A DNA stretch of 64,000 nucleotides from Thiobacillus sp. 63-78 (GTDB lineage: Bacteria > Pseudomonadota > Gammaproteobacteria > Burkholderiales > Thiobacillaceae): positions 1 through 64,000 of the forward strand of contig MKWM01000029.1 in NCBI GenBank assembly GCA_001899765.1. The letters run 5' to 3'. Position 1 is the first letter of the stretch; the number at the start of each line of letters is the position of its first letter. Positions 9,096 to 17,777 of this stretch are shown in pieces. The notes under the pieces are model-generated. The model was given only the letters and a program-made list of their open reading frames with translations, ran no database searches and had not been told where the DNA came from. A program made the translations under genes and the position numbers.

Positions 9096-12000
9096 ATCTG
9101 TCGCGGCTCTTCATCGAGCGCCCGGTCGCCACGCTGATGCTGGTGCTGGCGATGGCGCTGTTCGGTGCGATCGCCTACAAGCAGCTGCCGGTGAACGACC
9201 TGCCGCAGGTGGATTTTCCGACCTTGCGCATCAGCGCCGCCCTGCCCGGCGCCAACCCCGAGACCATGGCCAACACCGTGGCGACGCCGCTGGAACGGCA
9301 GCTGGCGACGGTGGCGGGGATCGAGTCGATGAGCTCGCAATCGGGCCAGGGCTCGACCAGTATCACGCTGCAGTTCGAACTCGGGCGCGACATCGATGCC
9401 GCCGCGCAGGACGTGCAGACCGCCATCGCGCAGGCGGCGCGCAACCTGCCGCAGGGCATGGATCCGCCTCAATTGAGGAAAATCAATCCGGCCGATTCGC
9501 CCATCCTGTATCTGGCGCTGTCGGCCGACCGTCTGCCCCTGACCGAACTCGACGCCATCGCCGATTCGCGCGTGGCGCAAAAGCTGTCCGGGCTGTCCGG
9601 CGTGGCGCAGGTACTGGTGTTCGGTTCGCAGAAATACGCGCTGCGTCTCTACCTCGATCCCGCCAAGCTGCAGCAGCGCGGGCTGACGTTTGCCGATGTG
9701 GTCACGGCGGTGCAGGCCGCCAACGCCAACCTGCCGTCCGGCACGCTCGACGGCGCCAGCCGCGCCTATACGGTGAAGGCGCCGGTGGCGCTGGCCAACG
9801 CGGCGGATTTCGGCGACATCATCGTCGCCTATCACGACGGCACCGCGCTGCGGGTGAAAGACCTCGGCCGGGCCGAGGATGGCGTCGAGGACGACAAGCG
9901 CAAGACCTGGTACAACGGCACCCGCGCCATCGTGCTGGCGGTGCAGCGCCAGCCGGGGGCGAACACGGTCGCGGTTGCCGACCGCATCCGCGCGATGCTG
10001 CCGCAGATCGAGGCGGAGCTGCCCGACAGCGTTCGCCTGCAGGTGCATTTCGACCGCTCGCGCTTCGTCAAGGATTCGCTGCACGAGGTGAACTTCACGC
10101 TGCTGCTCGCGCTGGGCCTGGTGATCCTCGTCATCTTCGCCTTCCTGCACAATGTCCGCGCCACGCTGATCGCCGCGCTGGTGCTGCCCAGTTCGCTGCT
10201 GGGCACCTTCGCCTTCATGCATCTGCTCGGCTACAGCCTCAACAACCTCTCCCTGATGGCGATCACGCTGGCGATCGGTTTCGTCGTCGACGATGCGGTG
10301 GTGGTCATCGAGAACATCGCGCGCCACATGGAAATGGGCAAGCCGCGCATGCAGGCCGCGCTCGACGGCGCACAGGAGATCGGCTTCACCGTGCTGTCGA
10401 TGACGATCTCGCTCGCGGCCGTCTTCCTGCCTATTCTCTTCATGGGCGGCATGATCGGGCGGCTGTTCCAGGAATTCGCGGTCAGCATCGGCATCGCCGT
10501 GCTGCTCTCCGGCGTGGTGGCGCTGACGCTCACACCGATGCTGTGCGCGCGCGGGCTGGTCAACCAGCCGCCCGATAATCGTCTGTCGCGCCTGTTCGAT
10601 GCGGGTTTCAACCGCTTCCGCGATTTCTACGGCGATACCCTGCGCGCGTCGATGCGTCATCGGGGGAGCATGCTGCTGCTCTCGGCGGCCGTGCTGGCCG
10701 CGATGCTGTGGCTGGCCGGCCACGTCAAGCAGGGATTCATTCCACGTGTCGACTCCGGGATGATCTTCGCCAGCGTGCAGTATCCGGAAGGCATTCCGTT
10801 CGACGAGCTGAGCCAGCGCCAGCAGGCGCTGGCCGCCCTCGTGCAGAAGCACCCGGCGGTCGAAGGCCTGATGTCGAGCGCGGGGCAGGGCGGCGGTGGC
10901 GTGACCGGCGGCAACATCGGGCGCCTGGTGATCCGTCTGGCGCCGCGCAACACGCGCAAAAGCGCCGACGGGGTGATCGACGAGCTGCGTGCGGTTACGC
11001 GCAAGATCAGCGGCATCAACGTCACGTTCCAGAATCCCGCATCGATCAACGTCGGCGCCTTGTCCTCCAGCAGCGATTACCAGCTGACACTCATCTCGGG
11101 GGATTTCGAGGCATTGAAAGCGACGTCGGCCGAAGTCGAGAAGCGGCTGGAAGCGCTGCCGCAGATCGAGGACGTCGACAGCAATCTCGAACTGCGCAAT
11201 CCCGAGCTGCGCGTCACCCTCGATCCGCTGGAAGCCGCCCGGCTCGGCATCACGGCCCAGCAGGTCCAGCAAACGCTGTACGACGCGCTGGGCGGACGCC
11301 GTATCAGCGAAATCTACGGCACCAGCGACCAGTATGTGGTGAGTGTCAAGGCGCTGCCCGAGGCCCAGCTGGACCCGGCAGTCATCGGCCAGTTGCCCCT
11401 GAAAACGTCAACGGGCGGAATCACGCGGCTGGACGCCGTGGCGCGGGTCGAACCGGGCGTGGGTCCGATCGCGGTCTATCATTACGGCCAGCAGCCGGCG
11501 GTCACGCTGTCCTTCAATCTCGCGCCAGGCGCCTCGCTCGATGCCGCGCTGGCCGCGGCCTACGATGCCGCCAGCGAAGTCGTGCCGCCCGAGGTGGCGC
11601 TGGAATTCACCGGTGCGGCGCAGAAGTTCCAGGAATCGACAGTTCAATTGCCCTTACTGCTGCTGTTCACCGTCGTCATCATCTACATGGTGCTGGCGGT
11701 GCTGTACGAGCATCTCGGCCATCCGCTGACCATCCTCACCGCGCTGCCGCTGGCGGGATTCGGGGCCTTGCTGGTGCTGCTGCTGGCCAACGACGAACTC
11801 AACATCTTCAGCTTCGTCGGCATCATCCTGCTGGTGGGTCTGGTGAAGAAGAACGGCATCATGATGATCGATTTCGCCCTGGCCCGGCAGCGCGCGGGAA
11901 TGAGCGCCGAGGACGCCATCGTCGAGGCCTGCCTGGTGCGTCTGCGGCCGATCATGATGACCACCTTCGCCGCCATCTTCGCCACCCTGCCGATTGCCGT

Positions 12001-12163
12001 CGGCTTCGGCGCCGGCGGCGAGGCGCGCCGTCCGCTCGGCATCGCCGTGGTCGGCGGCCTGTTCTTCTCGCAGTTCCTCACGCTCTACATCACTCCCACC
12101 TTCTACGTCAGCATGGCGCGGGTGGAAGCGGGCTTGCGGCGCTGGCGCGCTCGTTTCGCCTGA
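9092..12163 (+). CDS. RND-family inner-membrane multidrug efflux permease
   Basis: A 1023-residue proton-driven pump of the HAE1/AcrB-MdtB class. Twelve membrane segments are expected, with two large periplasmic loops. The proton-relay motif is present as FVVDDAVVVIENI in TM4, and the SGLSGVAQV and LALSADRLPLTELD porter-domain segments are recognisable. Its start overlaps the adaptor stop. No regulator gene adjoins the operon, so the substrate cannot be predicted. Confidence 0.93.
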   Translation: MNLSRLFIERPVATLMLVLAMALFGAIAYKQLPVNDLPQVDFPTLRISAALPGANPETMANTVATPLERQLATVAGIESMSSQSGQGSTSITLQFELGRDIDAAAQDVQTAIAQAARNLPQGMDPPQLRKINPADSPILYLALSADRLPLTELDAIADSRVAQKLSGLSGVAQVLVFGSQKYALRLYLDPAKLQQRGLTFADVVTAVQAANANLPSGTLDGASRAYTVKAPVALANAADFGDIIVAYHDGTALRVKDLGRAEDGVEDDKRKTWYNGTRAIVLAVQRQPGANTVAVADRIRAMLPQIEAELPDSVRLQVHFDRSRFVKDSLHEVNFTLLLALGLVILVIFAFLHNVRATLIAALVLPSSLLGTFAFMHLLGYSLNNLSLMAITLAIGFVVDDAVVVIENIARHMEMGKPRMQAALDGAQEIGFTVLSMTISLAAVFLPILFMGGMIGRLFQEFAVSIGIAVLLSGVVALTLTPMLCARGLVNQPPDNRLSRLFDAGFNRFRDFYGDTLRASMRHRGSMLLLSAAVLAAMLWLAGHVKQGFIPRVDSGMIFASVQYPEGIPFDELSQRQQALAALVQKHPAVEGLMSSAGQGGGGVTGGNIGRLVIRLAPRNTRKSADGVIDELRAVTRKISGINVTFQNPASINVGALSSSSDYQLTLISGDFEALKATSAEVEKRLEALPQIEDVDSNLELRNPELRVTLDPLEAARLGITAQQVQQTLYDALGGRRISEIYGTSDQYVVSVKALPEAQLDPAVIGQLPLKTSTGGITRLDAVARVEPGVGPIAVYHYGQQPAVTLSFNLAPGASLDAALAAAYDAASEVVPPEVALEFTGAAQKFQESTVQLPLLLLFTVVIIYMVLAVLYEHLGHPLTILTALPLAGFGALLVLLLANDELNIFSFVGIILLVGLVKKNGIMMIDFALARQRAGMSAEDAIVEACLVRLRPIMMTTFAAIFATLPIAVGFGAGGEARRPLGIAVVGGLFFSQFLTLYITPTFYVSMARVEAGLRRWRARFA

Positions 12164-12277
12164 ATATGGGCTACCGGTTTATCGAATGTCCGGTGCGGCT
12201 GCGGGCTGGAGCGGCGCGTCCCGACGCGTGGCGCCCCCTTCCGGTAGGTTCTCCCTGCGCGGCCGTGCTTCGTCGGC

Positions 12278-13483
12278 TCAGGCTTTATGGGTGATTTTGT
12301 TGATGAAATATCTCTCGAACTCCCCTTTGGCGATGTGGACCCAGCGTCCCTGCTTGAGCCAGTTGATGTCGCGAAGGGGGACATGCGGCTCCGAAAGATA
12401 CGCGGCGCCATTCTTGCCCATGTCGGATAACCAATGCGCCCGTTGCGGGGTGTTGCTGGCAAGGGGCTTGCCGTGCATTTGAGCGAGAATGTTCGCGACG
12501 ACCGTATTGACCTCTTTCTGGATGGAATACACGGAGCTCGGCGTGCCGACCGCAAGAGGGGTTTGATCCACGATCTCGCGTGCAATGCAGATGCCCGCAG
12601 CGAAAATGTTTGGATGCGATGGGCTTCTGAGAAATTCATCCACTTCGATCAGGCCTTGCTGGTTGACCAGGGTCGACGCCGCCCGGACAGCCGGTATGCC
12701 CCGGAAAGCGGGCCAATACACCGCGAAGGAAAACGGTATCGTCTGTGGCTGTTTTTCACGGCCGGAAGCGTCGACTTCGGCAATGCTGACGGTGTTCGCT
12801 TCCACACTCAGGGTGCGCGCGTTGCTCAGGACCTTGATATTGCTGTTGGCGAGCGCGGCGGCAAATGCCTCCTGGCTCTTGTTCTTTGCGCCCAGGCCCA
12901 GATGACCGGGCCAGGGTTCCGGCGTGATCAGGGTGATGGGCACACGGTCGCGCAGATGACGGCGCTTGAGGTCGGCATCCGCCATGAAGGCGAACTCATA
13001 AACCGGGCCGAGGATGCTTGAACCTTGCATGGCTCCTACAACGAGGGGCCCCGGATTCTTGAGGAACGCCTCATAGGCGGCATGGGTGTTCTCGGCCTGC
13101 CCGATGTTGAGCACCGAATGGGCATGGCGGGCGATACCGGGCATTTCATCGAAATTGCCTTCTACCCCGGTTGCAATCAGCAGGTAGTCGTAGGACAGGG
13201 TCTCCCCGTTGTCGAGCAATACCTGATTCTTTTCTGGCTGCAGGGCTTGCACGCCACTGCCGATAAACCGGATCCCGCGCGCGTCAAGGCAGGGCGCCAG
13301 GGGAATGGATATATCCGGGCGTTTCCGCCAGCCCATTGCAACCCACGGATTCGACGGCACAAAGTGGAAATGGTCCTGGTCGGACACCACCGTGACGTCG
13401 TCCTTGGGGCCCAACTGGGATTTCAAGGCATATGCAGCAGGCATGCCGGCAATTCCGGCACCCAAAACGAGAATCTGAGCCAA
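12278..13483 (-). CDS. SQR paralogue lacking all three catalytic cysteines
   Basis: A 401-residue FAD protein colinear with the bona fide SQR at 50089 (shared HFHFVPSNPWVA-type and INWLKQGRWVHIAK-type segments). It keeps the FAD fold (LGAGIAGMPAA) and the C-terminal FAD contact. The three SQR redox cysteines are replaced: Leu125 (SVLN) for Cys127, Ile157 (GSSILG) for Cys159, and Trp351 (AHWLSD) for Cys353. It should therefore not oxidise sulfide by the known mechanism. The TTG start at 13483 is chosen because GAGGAG lies 6 nt upstream and the protein then begins AQILVLGAG; the 53-codon extension upstream has no similarity. Alternatives are another quinone-linked dehydrogenase or a binding/regulatory protein. 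Confidence 0.8.
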   Translation of the reverse strand: MAQILVLGAGIAGMPAAYALKSQLGPKDDVTVVSDQDHFHFVPSNPWVAMGWRKRPDISIPLAPCLDARGIRFIGSGVQALQPEKNQVLLDNGETLSYDYLLIATGVEGNFDEMPGIARHAHSVLNIGQAENTHAAYEAFLKNPGPLVVGAMQGSSILGPVYEFAFMADADLKRRHLRDRVPITLITPEPWPGHLGLGAKNKSQEAFAAALANSNIKVLSNARTLSVEANTVSIAEVDASGREKQPQTIPFSFAVYWPAFRGIPAVRAASTLVNQQGLIEVDEFLRSPSHPNIFAAGICIAREIVDQTPLAVGTPSSVYSIQKEVNTVVANILAQMHGKPLASNTPQRAHWLSDMGKNGAAYLSEPHVPLRDINWLKQGRWVHIAKGEFERYFINKITHKA

Positions 13484-13920
13484 TTCAATCTCCTCTGCTT
13501 GGAATAATTTCAAAATAGACACTTGATCGCCAGATGCCATGGATAAAAATTGCGGTGCAGTGAAAGCTGTTCCGTCCCCGTGCCAGTGCATGAATGTCAC
13601 GCGCGCGTCATGGTGGGTCCTGCAATTGTCGCCATGCGGCAAGACGCCGTATCGCCCCCGTCAATCGCCAGAACATGACGCCATCGACCAGACGCCACTA
13701 TAAAACGGGATTTGAATGCTTGCAGCAGTGACTTGTCATGTTCCGACTAACCGGGATAAGCGTTGGATGGATCATGCGGCCTGGGTGAGCACCTGAAACC
13801 GATCCTCGGGATCGGCGTTTTCACGCAAAACCGGCCTGCGCCGAGCCTCGGCCTGACGGCGAAGGGCCCCGGCCTGACGGCGAAGGGCCTTCCGCCTTGC
13901 GACGCCGCACCCCGTGCCGC
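13484..13920. other. Intergenic region without a recognised gene
   Basis: About 440 bp between the cysteine-less SQR gene and the DUF3617 gene. It contains a direct duplication of GGCCTGACGGCGAAGGGCC around 13850-13890 and a short hairpin CCGATCC-TCG-GGATCGG at 13799-13815. On the minus strand the hairpin lies about 105 bp beyond the DUF3617 stop and could weakly end its transcript. No ORF with a credible start and family was found. Confidence 0.5.
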
Positions 13921-14355
13921 TTATTTTCCGCAGTCTCCGAGTCGTTTTGCGCTCATCTTCTGGCTGAATTCGCCCATGCCTTCCATCGCGGGGACGAAGT
14001 GCCCGTTCGTCTGCATGTCGTAGCCGCTTGCATGGCTGCTTCCGCTGGCGCGTCCGACCATGCTGCCGTGTCCCTGCATGACGCAGGAAAAGTCATAGCT
14101 GATCGAATTGCCGCTTTGTTTGAAGTGGCTGATTGTGCAGTCCTTGTTGTCCCTGCCGCGGGCATAGGCGCTGCCGTCAGCGATGTCCTGTGGCGTGATG
14201 CACCGCCGGAAGGAGGAGGCGGGCATCTGCATCGGCATGCCCTTCATCACCATTTGCGCGGTAATTTCGTACAGGCCGGGCTGCATGACAGGCGCCGCGG
14301 CGGCAGCGGGCAGGGACGACAGGGCAAGCAGGGCGGCGGGCAGCAGAATGCGCAT
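13921..14355 (-). CDS. DUF3617 family secreted protein
   Basis: A 144-residue protein with a signal peptide (MRILLPAALLALSSLPAAAAA) and the DUF3617 pattern: QPGLYEIT near the mature N-terminus, then paired cysteines at RRCITPQ, KDCTIS, DFSCVMQ and GDCGK. Predicted periplasmic; function unknown. The ATG at 14355 has GAGGA upstream and starts exactly at the signal peptide. Transcribed divergently from the rubrerythrin gene. Confidence 0.75.
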   Translation of the reverse strand: MRILLPAALLALSSLPAAAAAPVMQPGLYEITAQMVMKGMPMQMPASSFRRCITPQDIADGSAYARGRDNKDCTISHFKQSGNSISYDFSCVMQGHGSMVGRASGSSHASGYDMQTNGHFVPAMEGMGEFSQKMSAKRLGDCGK

Positions 14356-14419
14356 GATGGATTCCTCAAGAGTGGGTGAATGCGGCAGTGTTGCATAGCC
14401 TGGATTTCGGCTCCATCGA

Positions 14420-14432
14420 TTGATGATGTCAA
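14420..14432. promoter_or_regulatory. Palindrome in the AT-rich DUF3617/rubrerythrin intergenic region
   Basis: TTGATGATGTCAA is a TTGA-N5-TCAA palindrome. It resembles an FNR/CRP-type site with a spacer one base short. The whole 14356-14532 region is clearly more AT-rich than its surroundings and repeats ATTGAT-like words (about 14466-14502), so it probably holds both divergent promoters. The regulator is unknown. Confidence 0.3.
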
Positions 14433-14532
14433 TTGAATGTATCCATACTATCTGTTGGATCAAATCATTGATGATCTCTAACATTCGAACTGTATTGATT
14501 GATATAGAACATTAACCAGACAGGAGCCGACC

Positions 14533-15006
14533 ATGCAGAACAGCCAGTCCCCCACCATCCAGAACCTCGAAGCCGCCTTTGCCGGCGAGTCGATGGCCCA
14601 TATCAAGTACATGTGGTTCGCGCGCCAGTGCCGCAAGGCGGGCGACGAAGCTACCGCCAGGGTGTTCGAGGACACCGCGGCGCAGGAGATGCTGCACGCC
14701 TTCGGCCATGCCGAACTGTTGTTTGCCGACGAGTCGATGACGCCCGAGAAGTGCCTGCAGTACGCGATCGAGGGTGAAACCTACGAGTATGCCGAGATGT
14801 ATCCGAAGTTCCGCCACGAGGCGATGCAGGAAGGCCATGACGCCGTGGTCGCCGAGATGGACGAGCAGATTGCCGAATCGAAGGAACACGCCGAGATGTT
14901 CAAGGGCGTGCTGGAAAAAGCGGCCAGGCGCTTCGCTGCGCTGGCGAAGGTGGAAGAGAAGCACGCCAGACACTATCAGGCGCAGAAAGACGCGATCACG
15001 GCCTGA
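14533..15006 (+). CDS. Rubrerythrin (ferritin-like diiron domain only)
   Basis: A 157-residue four-helix diiron protein with the ExxH-type ligand segments FAGESMAHIKY, FEDTAAQEMLHAFGHAE, EGETYEY and AKVEEKHARHY. The C-terminal rubredoxin domain of classical rubrerythrin is missing, but a free rubredoxin gene follows within 50 bp, so the two probably act together. Role: NAD(P)H-dependent peroxide reduction, with electrons supplied by the rubredoxin and rubredoxin reductase next door. A CAGGAG ribosome site precedes the ATG. Confidence 0.9.
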   Translation: MQNSQSPTIQNLEAAFAGESMAHIKYMWFARQCRKAGDEATARVFEDTAAQEMLHAFGHAELLFADESMTPEKCLQYAIEGETYEYAEMYPKFRHEAMQEGHDAVVAEMDEQIAESKEHAEMFKGVLEKAARRFAALAKVEEKHARHYQAQKDAITA

Positions 15007-15053
15007 GTTCAGGCGGCTATTGAGAGTTCATTGACTATTTGAAAGGACATGCC

Positions 15054-15227
15054 ATGAAGACCTGGGAATGTATTGTTTGCGGTTACGTTTACGACGAAAC
15101 GAAGGGCGACCCGGAGCACGGCATCGCGCCGGGAACCCGCTGGGAGGACGTGCCGGAAGGCTGGGAATGCCCGGATTGCGGCGTGGCCAAGGCGGATTTC
15201 GAGATGGTTGAGATCGCGGCCGCCTGA
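15054..15227 (+). CDS. Rubredoxin
   Basis: A 57-residue rubredoxin with the two iron-binding knuckles CIVCGYVYD (Cys6, Cys9) and CPDCGVAK, which ligate one iron through four cysteines. The ATG at 15054 has AAAGGA at 15042-15047. It carries single electrons from the downstream reductase to the upstream rubrerythrin or another acceptor. Confidence 0.96.
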   Translation: MKTWECIVCGYVYDETKGDPEHGIAPGTRWEDVPEGWECPDCGVAKADFEMVEIAAA

Positions 15228-15290
15228 GCGCCATTGAACGTACGCGGGGCCGCGCTGATGCGGCCTCCCTTATCCCGTCAGGAGTTTTTT

Positions 15291-16427
15291 ATGCATCCTA
15301 TCGTCATCGTCGGCTCGGGTCTCGCCGGCTACACACTGCTGAAGGAGATCCGCAAGCGCGACGCGCATACGCCGGTCACGCTCGTCACCGCGGATGACGG
15401 CACTTTTTATTCCAAGCCCAACCTGTCGAACGCGCTTGCGGCGGGCAGGCCGGCCGCCGCGCTGGCGGGCGCCAGCGCGGCGAACATGGCGGCCGACCAG
15501 CAGGCAACGGTGCTCGCGCATACCCGTGTGAGCGCGATCGACACGCAGAACCGGCGCGTGCAAACCGATGGCGGCGCGCTCGATTACGGCAAGCTGGTGC
15601 TCGCGCTGGGAGCCGACCCGATTCCGCACGGCTTGTCCGGCGACGGCGCGCCCGCCGTGTTGACGGTGAACGATCTGGCTGGTTACGCCGTCTTCCGCGA
15701 GGCCATCGAAGGCAAAAAGCGCGTCACGGTGCTCGGCGGCGGGCTGATCGGCTGCGAGTTCGCCAACGATCTGGCGCACGCCGGCCTGACGGTCGACGTG
15801 GTGCACCTGGGCGAATGGCCGCTGGAACGGTTGCTGCCGCCCGAAGCCGGCCGGCGCCTGGCCGACAGTCTCGCGGCGCTGGGCGTGAGGTGGCATTTCG
15901 GGCGAACGGGTCGCAGCGTGGAACGGACCGCGGCGGGGTATCGGGTGACGCTGGACAATGGCGACACCCTGGTCGCGGAGGCGGTGCTTTCGGCGATCGG
16001 CCTGCGACCGCGCACTCAACTGGCGCAGGCGGCGGGGATCCCGGTCGGACGCGGCATCCAGACCGGCCGCCTGCTGGAGACCGGCGTGCCGGATGTGTAT
16101 GCGCTGGGCGACTGCGCCGAGGTGGACGGTCAGAACCTGCCCTATGTGCAGCCGCTGATGGTCCAGGCGCGAGCGCTTGCCGCGACGCTCACCGGCACGC
16201 CGACGCCGGTGGTGTATCCGGTCATGCCGGTGATGGTCAAAACGCCGGCGCACCCGGTTGCCGTGCTGTCGCCCCGGCCCGGCGTGCCGGGCGGCTGGCA
16301 AGTGGAATGCGGCGATGCCGGTATTTGCGCGCTGCACGTGGACGACGGCGGCCGTCTCCAGGGCTTCGTGCTGACTGGCAGCGAAACCGGCCGCCGCAAC
16401 GCGCTGGCCAGAGAACTGGTCGCCTGA
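15291..16427 (+). CDS. Rubredoxin-NAD(+) reductase-type FAD oxidoreductase
   Basis: A 378-residue flavoprotein with FAD motif VGSGLAGY (residues 7-14), NAD motif VLGGGLIGCEFA and C-terminal FAD motif VYALGDCAEVDG. Closest in architecture to AlkT/RubB-type rubredoxin reductases. Immediate linkage to rubredoxin and rubrerythrin supports that role: NADH to FAD to rubredoxin. AGGAG lies at 15280-15284 before ATG 15291. Confidence 0.88.
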   Translation: MHPIVIVGSGLAGYTLLKEIRKRDAHTPVTLVTADDGTFYSKPNLSNALAAGRPAAALAGASAANMAADQQATVLAHTRVSAIDTQNRRVQTDGGALDYGKLVLALGADPIPHGLSGDGAPAVLTVNDLAGYAVFREAIEGKKRVTVLGGGLIGCEFANDLAHAGLTVDVVHLGEWPLERLLPPEAGRRLADSLAALGVRWHFGRTGRSVERTAAGYRVTLDNGDTLVAEAVLSAIGLRPRTQLAQAAGIPVGRGIQTGRLLETGVPDVYALGDCAEVDGQNLPYVQPLMVQARALAATLTGTPTPVVYPVMPVMVKTPAHPVAVLSPRPGVPGGWQVECGDAGICALHVDDGGRLQGFVLTGSETGRRNALARELVA

Positions 16428-16441
16428 GAGCGAACAGCCGG

Positions 16442-16855
16442 CTATCCGGCTGCGGGCGCCAGCGGCGGCCGCAGCGCGGCGATCAGCGGGCAACGTACTG
16501 TGCCGCGCCGGGCTTCGCATTGTCCGACGAGCTGGACCAGGGCCGTTTCGATGCGCTGCAGGTCGGCCAGCCGCCTGCGCACGTCGTCGAGCCTGCGTGC
16601 GGCGATGGCGCGGGCTTCCGGGCAGTGCGCGCCGTCATCCCACTGCAATAGCTGGACAATCTCACCCAGCGTGAACCCGATGCGCTGCGCCGCCTTGATG
16701 AACTGCACGCGCGCCACGTCCGCCTCACCATAACGGCGGATGCCGCCTGACGGTTTCTCCGGCTGTGCCAGCAGGCCGCGGCGCTGGTAGAAGCGGATCG
16801 TCTCGACGCTGACGCCCGCCTGCTGCGCCAGTCTGGAAATGGTGAATGTCCGCAT
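16442..16855 (-). CDS. merR: MerR, mercury-type regulator
   Basis: A 137-residue MerR-family protein with a winged helix (ISRLAQQAGVSVETIRFYQRRGLL). Cys78, Cys113 and Cys122 have the same 35- and 9-residue spacing as the Hg(II)-binding Cys82, Cys117 and Cys126 of Tn501 MerR. The surrounding DDGAHC and CEARRGTVRCPLIA also match MerR. The ATG at 16855 abuts a mer-like operator. No merT, merP or merA is in the window; the only divergent neighbour is the GDCCVxC gene. Confidence 0.88.
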   Translation of the reverse strand: MRTFTISRLAQQAGVSVETIRFYQRRGLLAQPEKPSGGIRRYGEADVARVQFIKAAQRIGFTLGEIVQLLQWDDGAHCPEARAIAARRLDDVRRRLADLQRIETALVQLVGQCEARRGTVRCPLIAALRPPLAPAAG

Positions 16856-16856
16856 C

Positions 16857-16888
16857 TTGACTCCGTACAGAGGTACGGGCTTTATGCT
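16857..16888 (+). promoter_or_regulatory. mer-type operator/promoter
   Basis: A -35 TTGACT (16857-16862) and -10 TATGCT (16883-16888) are separated by 20 bp. The spacer holds a perfect dyad CCGTAC-AGAG-GTACGG (16863-16878). Over-long spacers with an internal dyad are diagnostic of MerR-activated promoters, and this one closely resembles the Tn501 mer operator. It drives the GDCCVxC gene to the right and would autoregulate merR to the left. Confidence 0.85.
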
Positions 16889-16895
16889 ACGCCAC

Positions 16896-17150
16896 ATGAA
16901 TACGACCGGAACGGATGAATGCGCGGACGGAAATCCGCTGGGTCGGGTGACGCTCGAATCCACCCTGACGTGCCCCGTCTGCGGCCACCTCAAGACCGAG
17001 ATCATGCCCGCCGACGCCTGCGTGTGGTTCTATGCGTGCGAGGCGTGCCATACGGTCTTGAGGCCGAAACCGGGCGACTGCTGCGTCTTCTGTTCATACG
17101 GTAGCGTGCCGTGTCCGCCCGTCCAGGCAGGAGCGGGCTGCCGGGGATGA
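16896..17150 (+). CDS. GDCCVxC-domain small cysteine-rich protein
   Basis: An 84-residue protein with CPVC, an EACH segment and the family motif GDCCVFC followed by SYGSVPCPPVQ. This small metal-associated family, some members of which are selenoproteins, is often linked to mercury-resistance genes; its exact reaction is unknown. The ATG at 16896 lies at or within a few bases of the expected transcription start, which would make the mRNA leaderless. A GTG at 16947 would give a shorter form beginning just before the conserved region. Confidence 0.78.
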   Translation: MNTTGTDECADGNPLGRVTLESTLTCPVCGHLKTEIMPADACVWFYACEACHTVLRPKPGDCCVFCSYGSVPCPPVQAGAGCRG

Positions 17151-17296
17151 GGCAGGCGGCCGTCAGCGGCACAGGCCGGACACGACCGGGAACTTGCGGG
17201 TGATCCGGACCGGCGCCGGTTTGCCGCCATTCGCCGGGGCCTACGACATCCGGGACATCGCCTAGCCAGCATCGGCGACATGCGTGAGAATGCCGC

Positions 17297-17656
17297 ATGG
17301 ACCTCTTCCGCACCTTTCACCTGCAATGTGCGCGGCGACTGCCCGCGCTGCCCGCCTCGCATCCCTGCTCGCGCCTGCACGGCCATTCGTTCAAGGTCGA
17401 ACTGACCGTCAGCGGCGACGTCGATCCCGTGCTGGGCTGGGTGCTCGACTTCGCCGACATCGAGGCGGCCTGGCGACCGATCCATGCCGCGCTCGATCAC
17501 CGCTGCCTCAACGACATCGCCGGCCTCGACAACCCGACCAGCGAAAATCTGGCCATGTGGCTGTGGCGGCAGCTCAAGCCCGCGTTGCCCGGCTTGTCGC
17601 GGATAAAGGTGATGGAAACGCACGATTCGGGCTGCCTCTACAGCGGGCCGGCCTGA
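17297..17656 (+). CDS. queD: 6-carboxy-5,6,7,8-tetrahydropterin synthase (QueD/PTPS family)
   Basis: A 119-residue member of the 6-pyruvoyl-tetrahydropterin synthase fold. Zinc-site histidines are in the LHGHSF segment, and the catalytic region (DFADIE, LDHRCLND, ETHDSGC) is present. The usual role is the second step of queuosine biosynthesis from dihydroneopterin triphosphate. The rest of the pathway is not adjacent. A separate pterin role cannot be excluded. Confidence 0.85.
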   Translation: MDLFRTFHLQCARRLPALPASHPCSRLHGHSFKVELTVSGDVDPVLGWVLDFADIEAAWRPIHAALDHRCLNDIAGLDNPTSENLAMWLWRQLKPALPGLSRIKVMETHDSGCLYSGPA

Positions 17657-17744
17657 GTGCCTGCGGGGAGGCGCGATGGCACGCGCGACCCCGGCGCGGG
17701 ATGCGGTGTCGTCGCGCGAAGCGGGCGGGTGGAAATATCGCTTG

Positions 17745-17772
17745 CAATATTCTAATAATCGTAAGAATATTG
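17745..17772. promoter_or_regulatory. Inverted repeat upstream of ArsR-rhodanese gene (probable operator)
   Basis: CAATATTCT (17745-17753) and AGAATATTG (17764-17772) form 9-bp perfect arms with a 10-bp spacer, ending 5 bp before the start codon at 17778. AT-rich palindromes of this kind are typical operators of ArsR-family repressors, so autoregulation is likely. No equivalent precedes the second ArsR-rhodanese gene. Confidence 0.65.
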
Positions 17773-17777
17773 GCTCC

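Noticed and set aside
8924-11272. Long antisense reading frame opposite the RND permease
   Set aside because: High GC content leaves long open frames opposite real genes; its His/Arg/Gln-rich composition has no domain and the forward frame is a clear RND pump.
13571-13585. Possible sigma-54 promoter for the cysteine-less SQR gene (minus-strand TGGCACG)
   Set aside because: The -24 half is perfect but the -12 position reads CGGA instead of TTGC, so it is not a sigma-54 promoter.
13799-13815. Hairpin CCGATCC/GGATCGG as a strong terminator
   Set aside because: Stem is only 7 bp, no proper T-run follows on either strand and no gene ends close by; kept only as a weak possibility in the intergenic entry.
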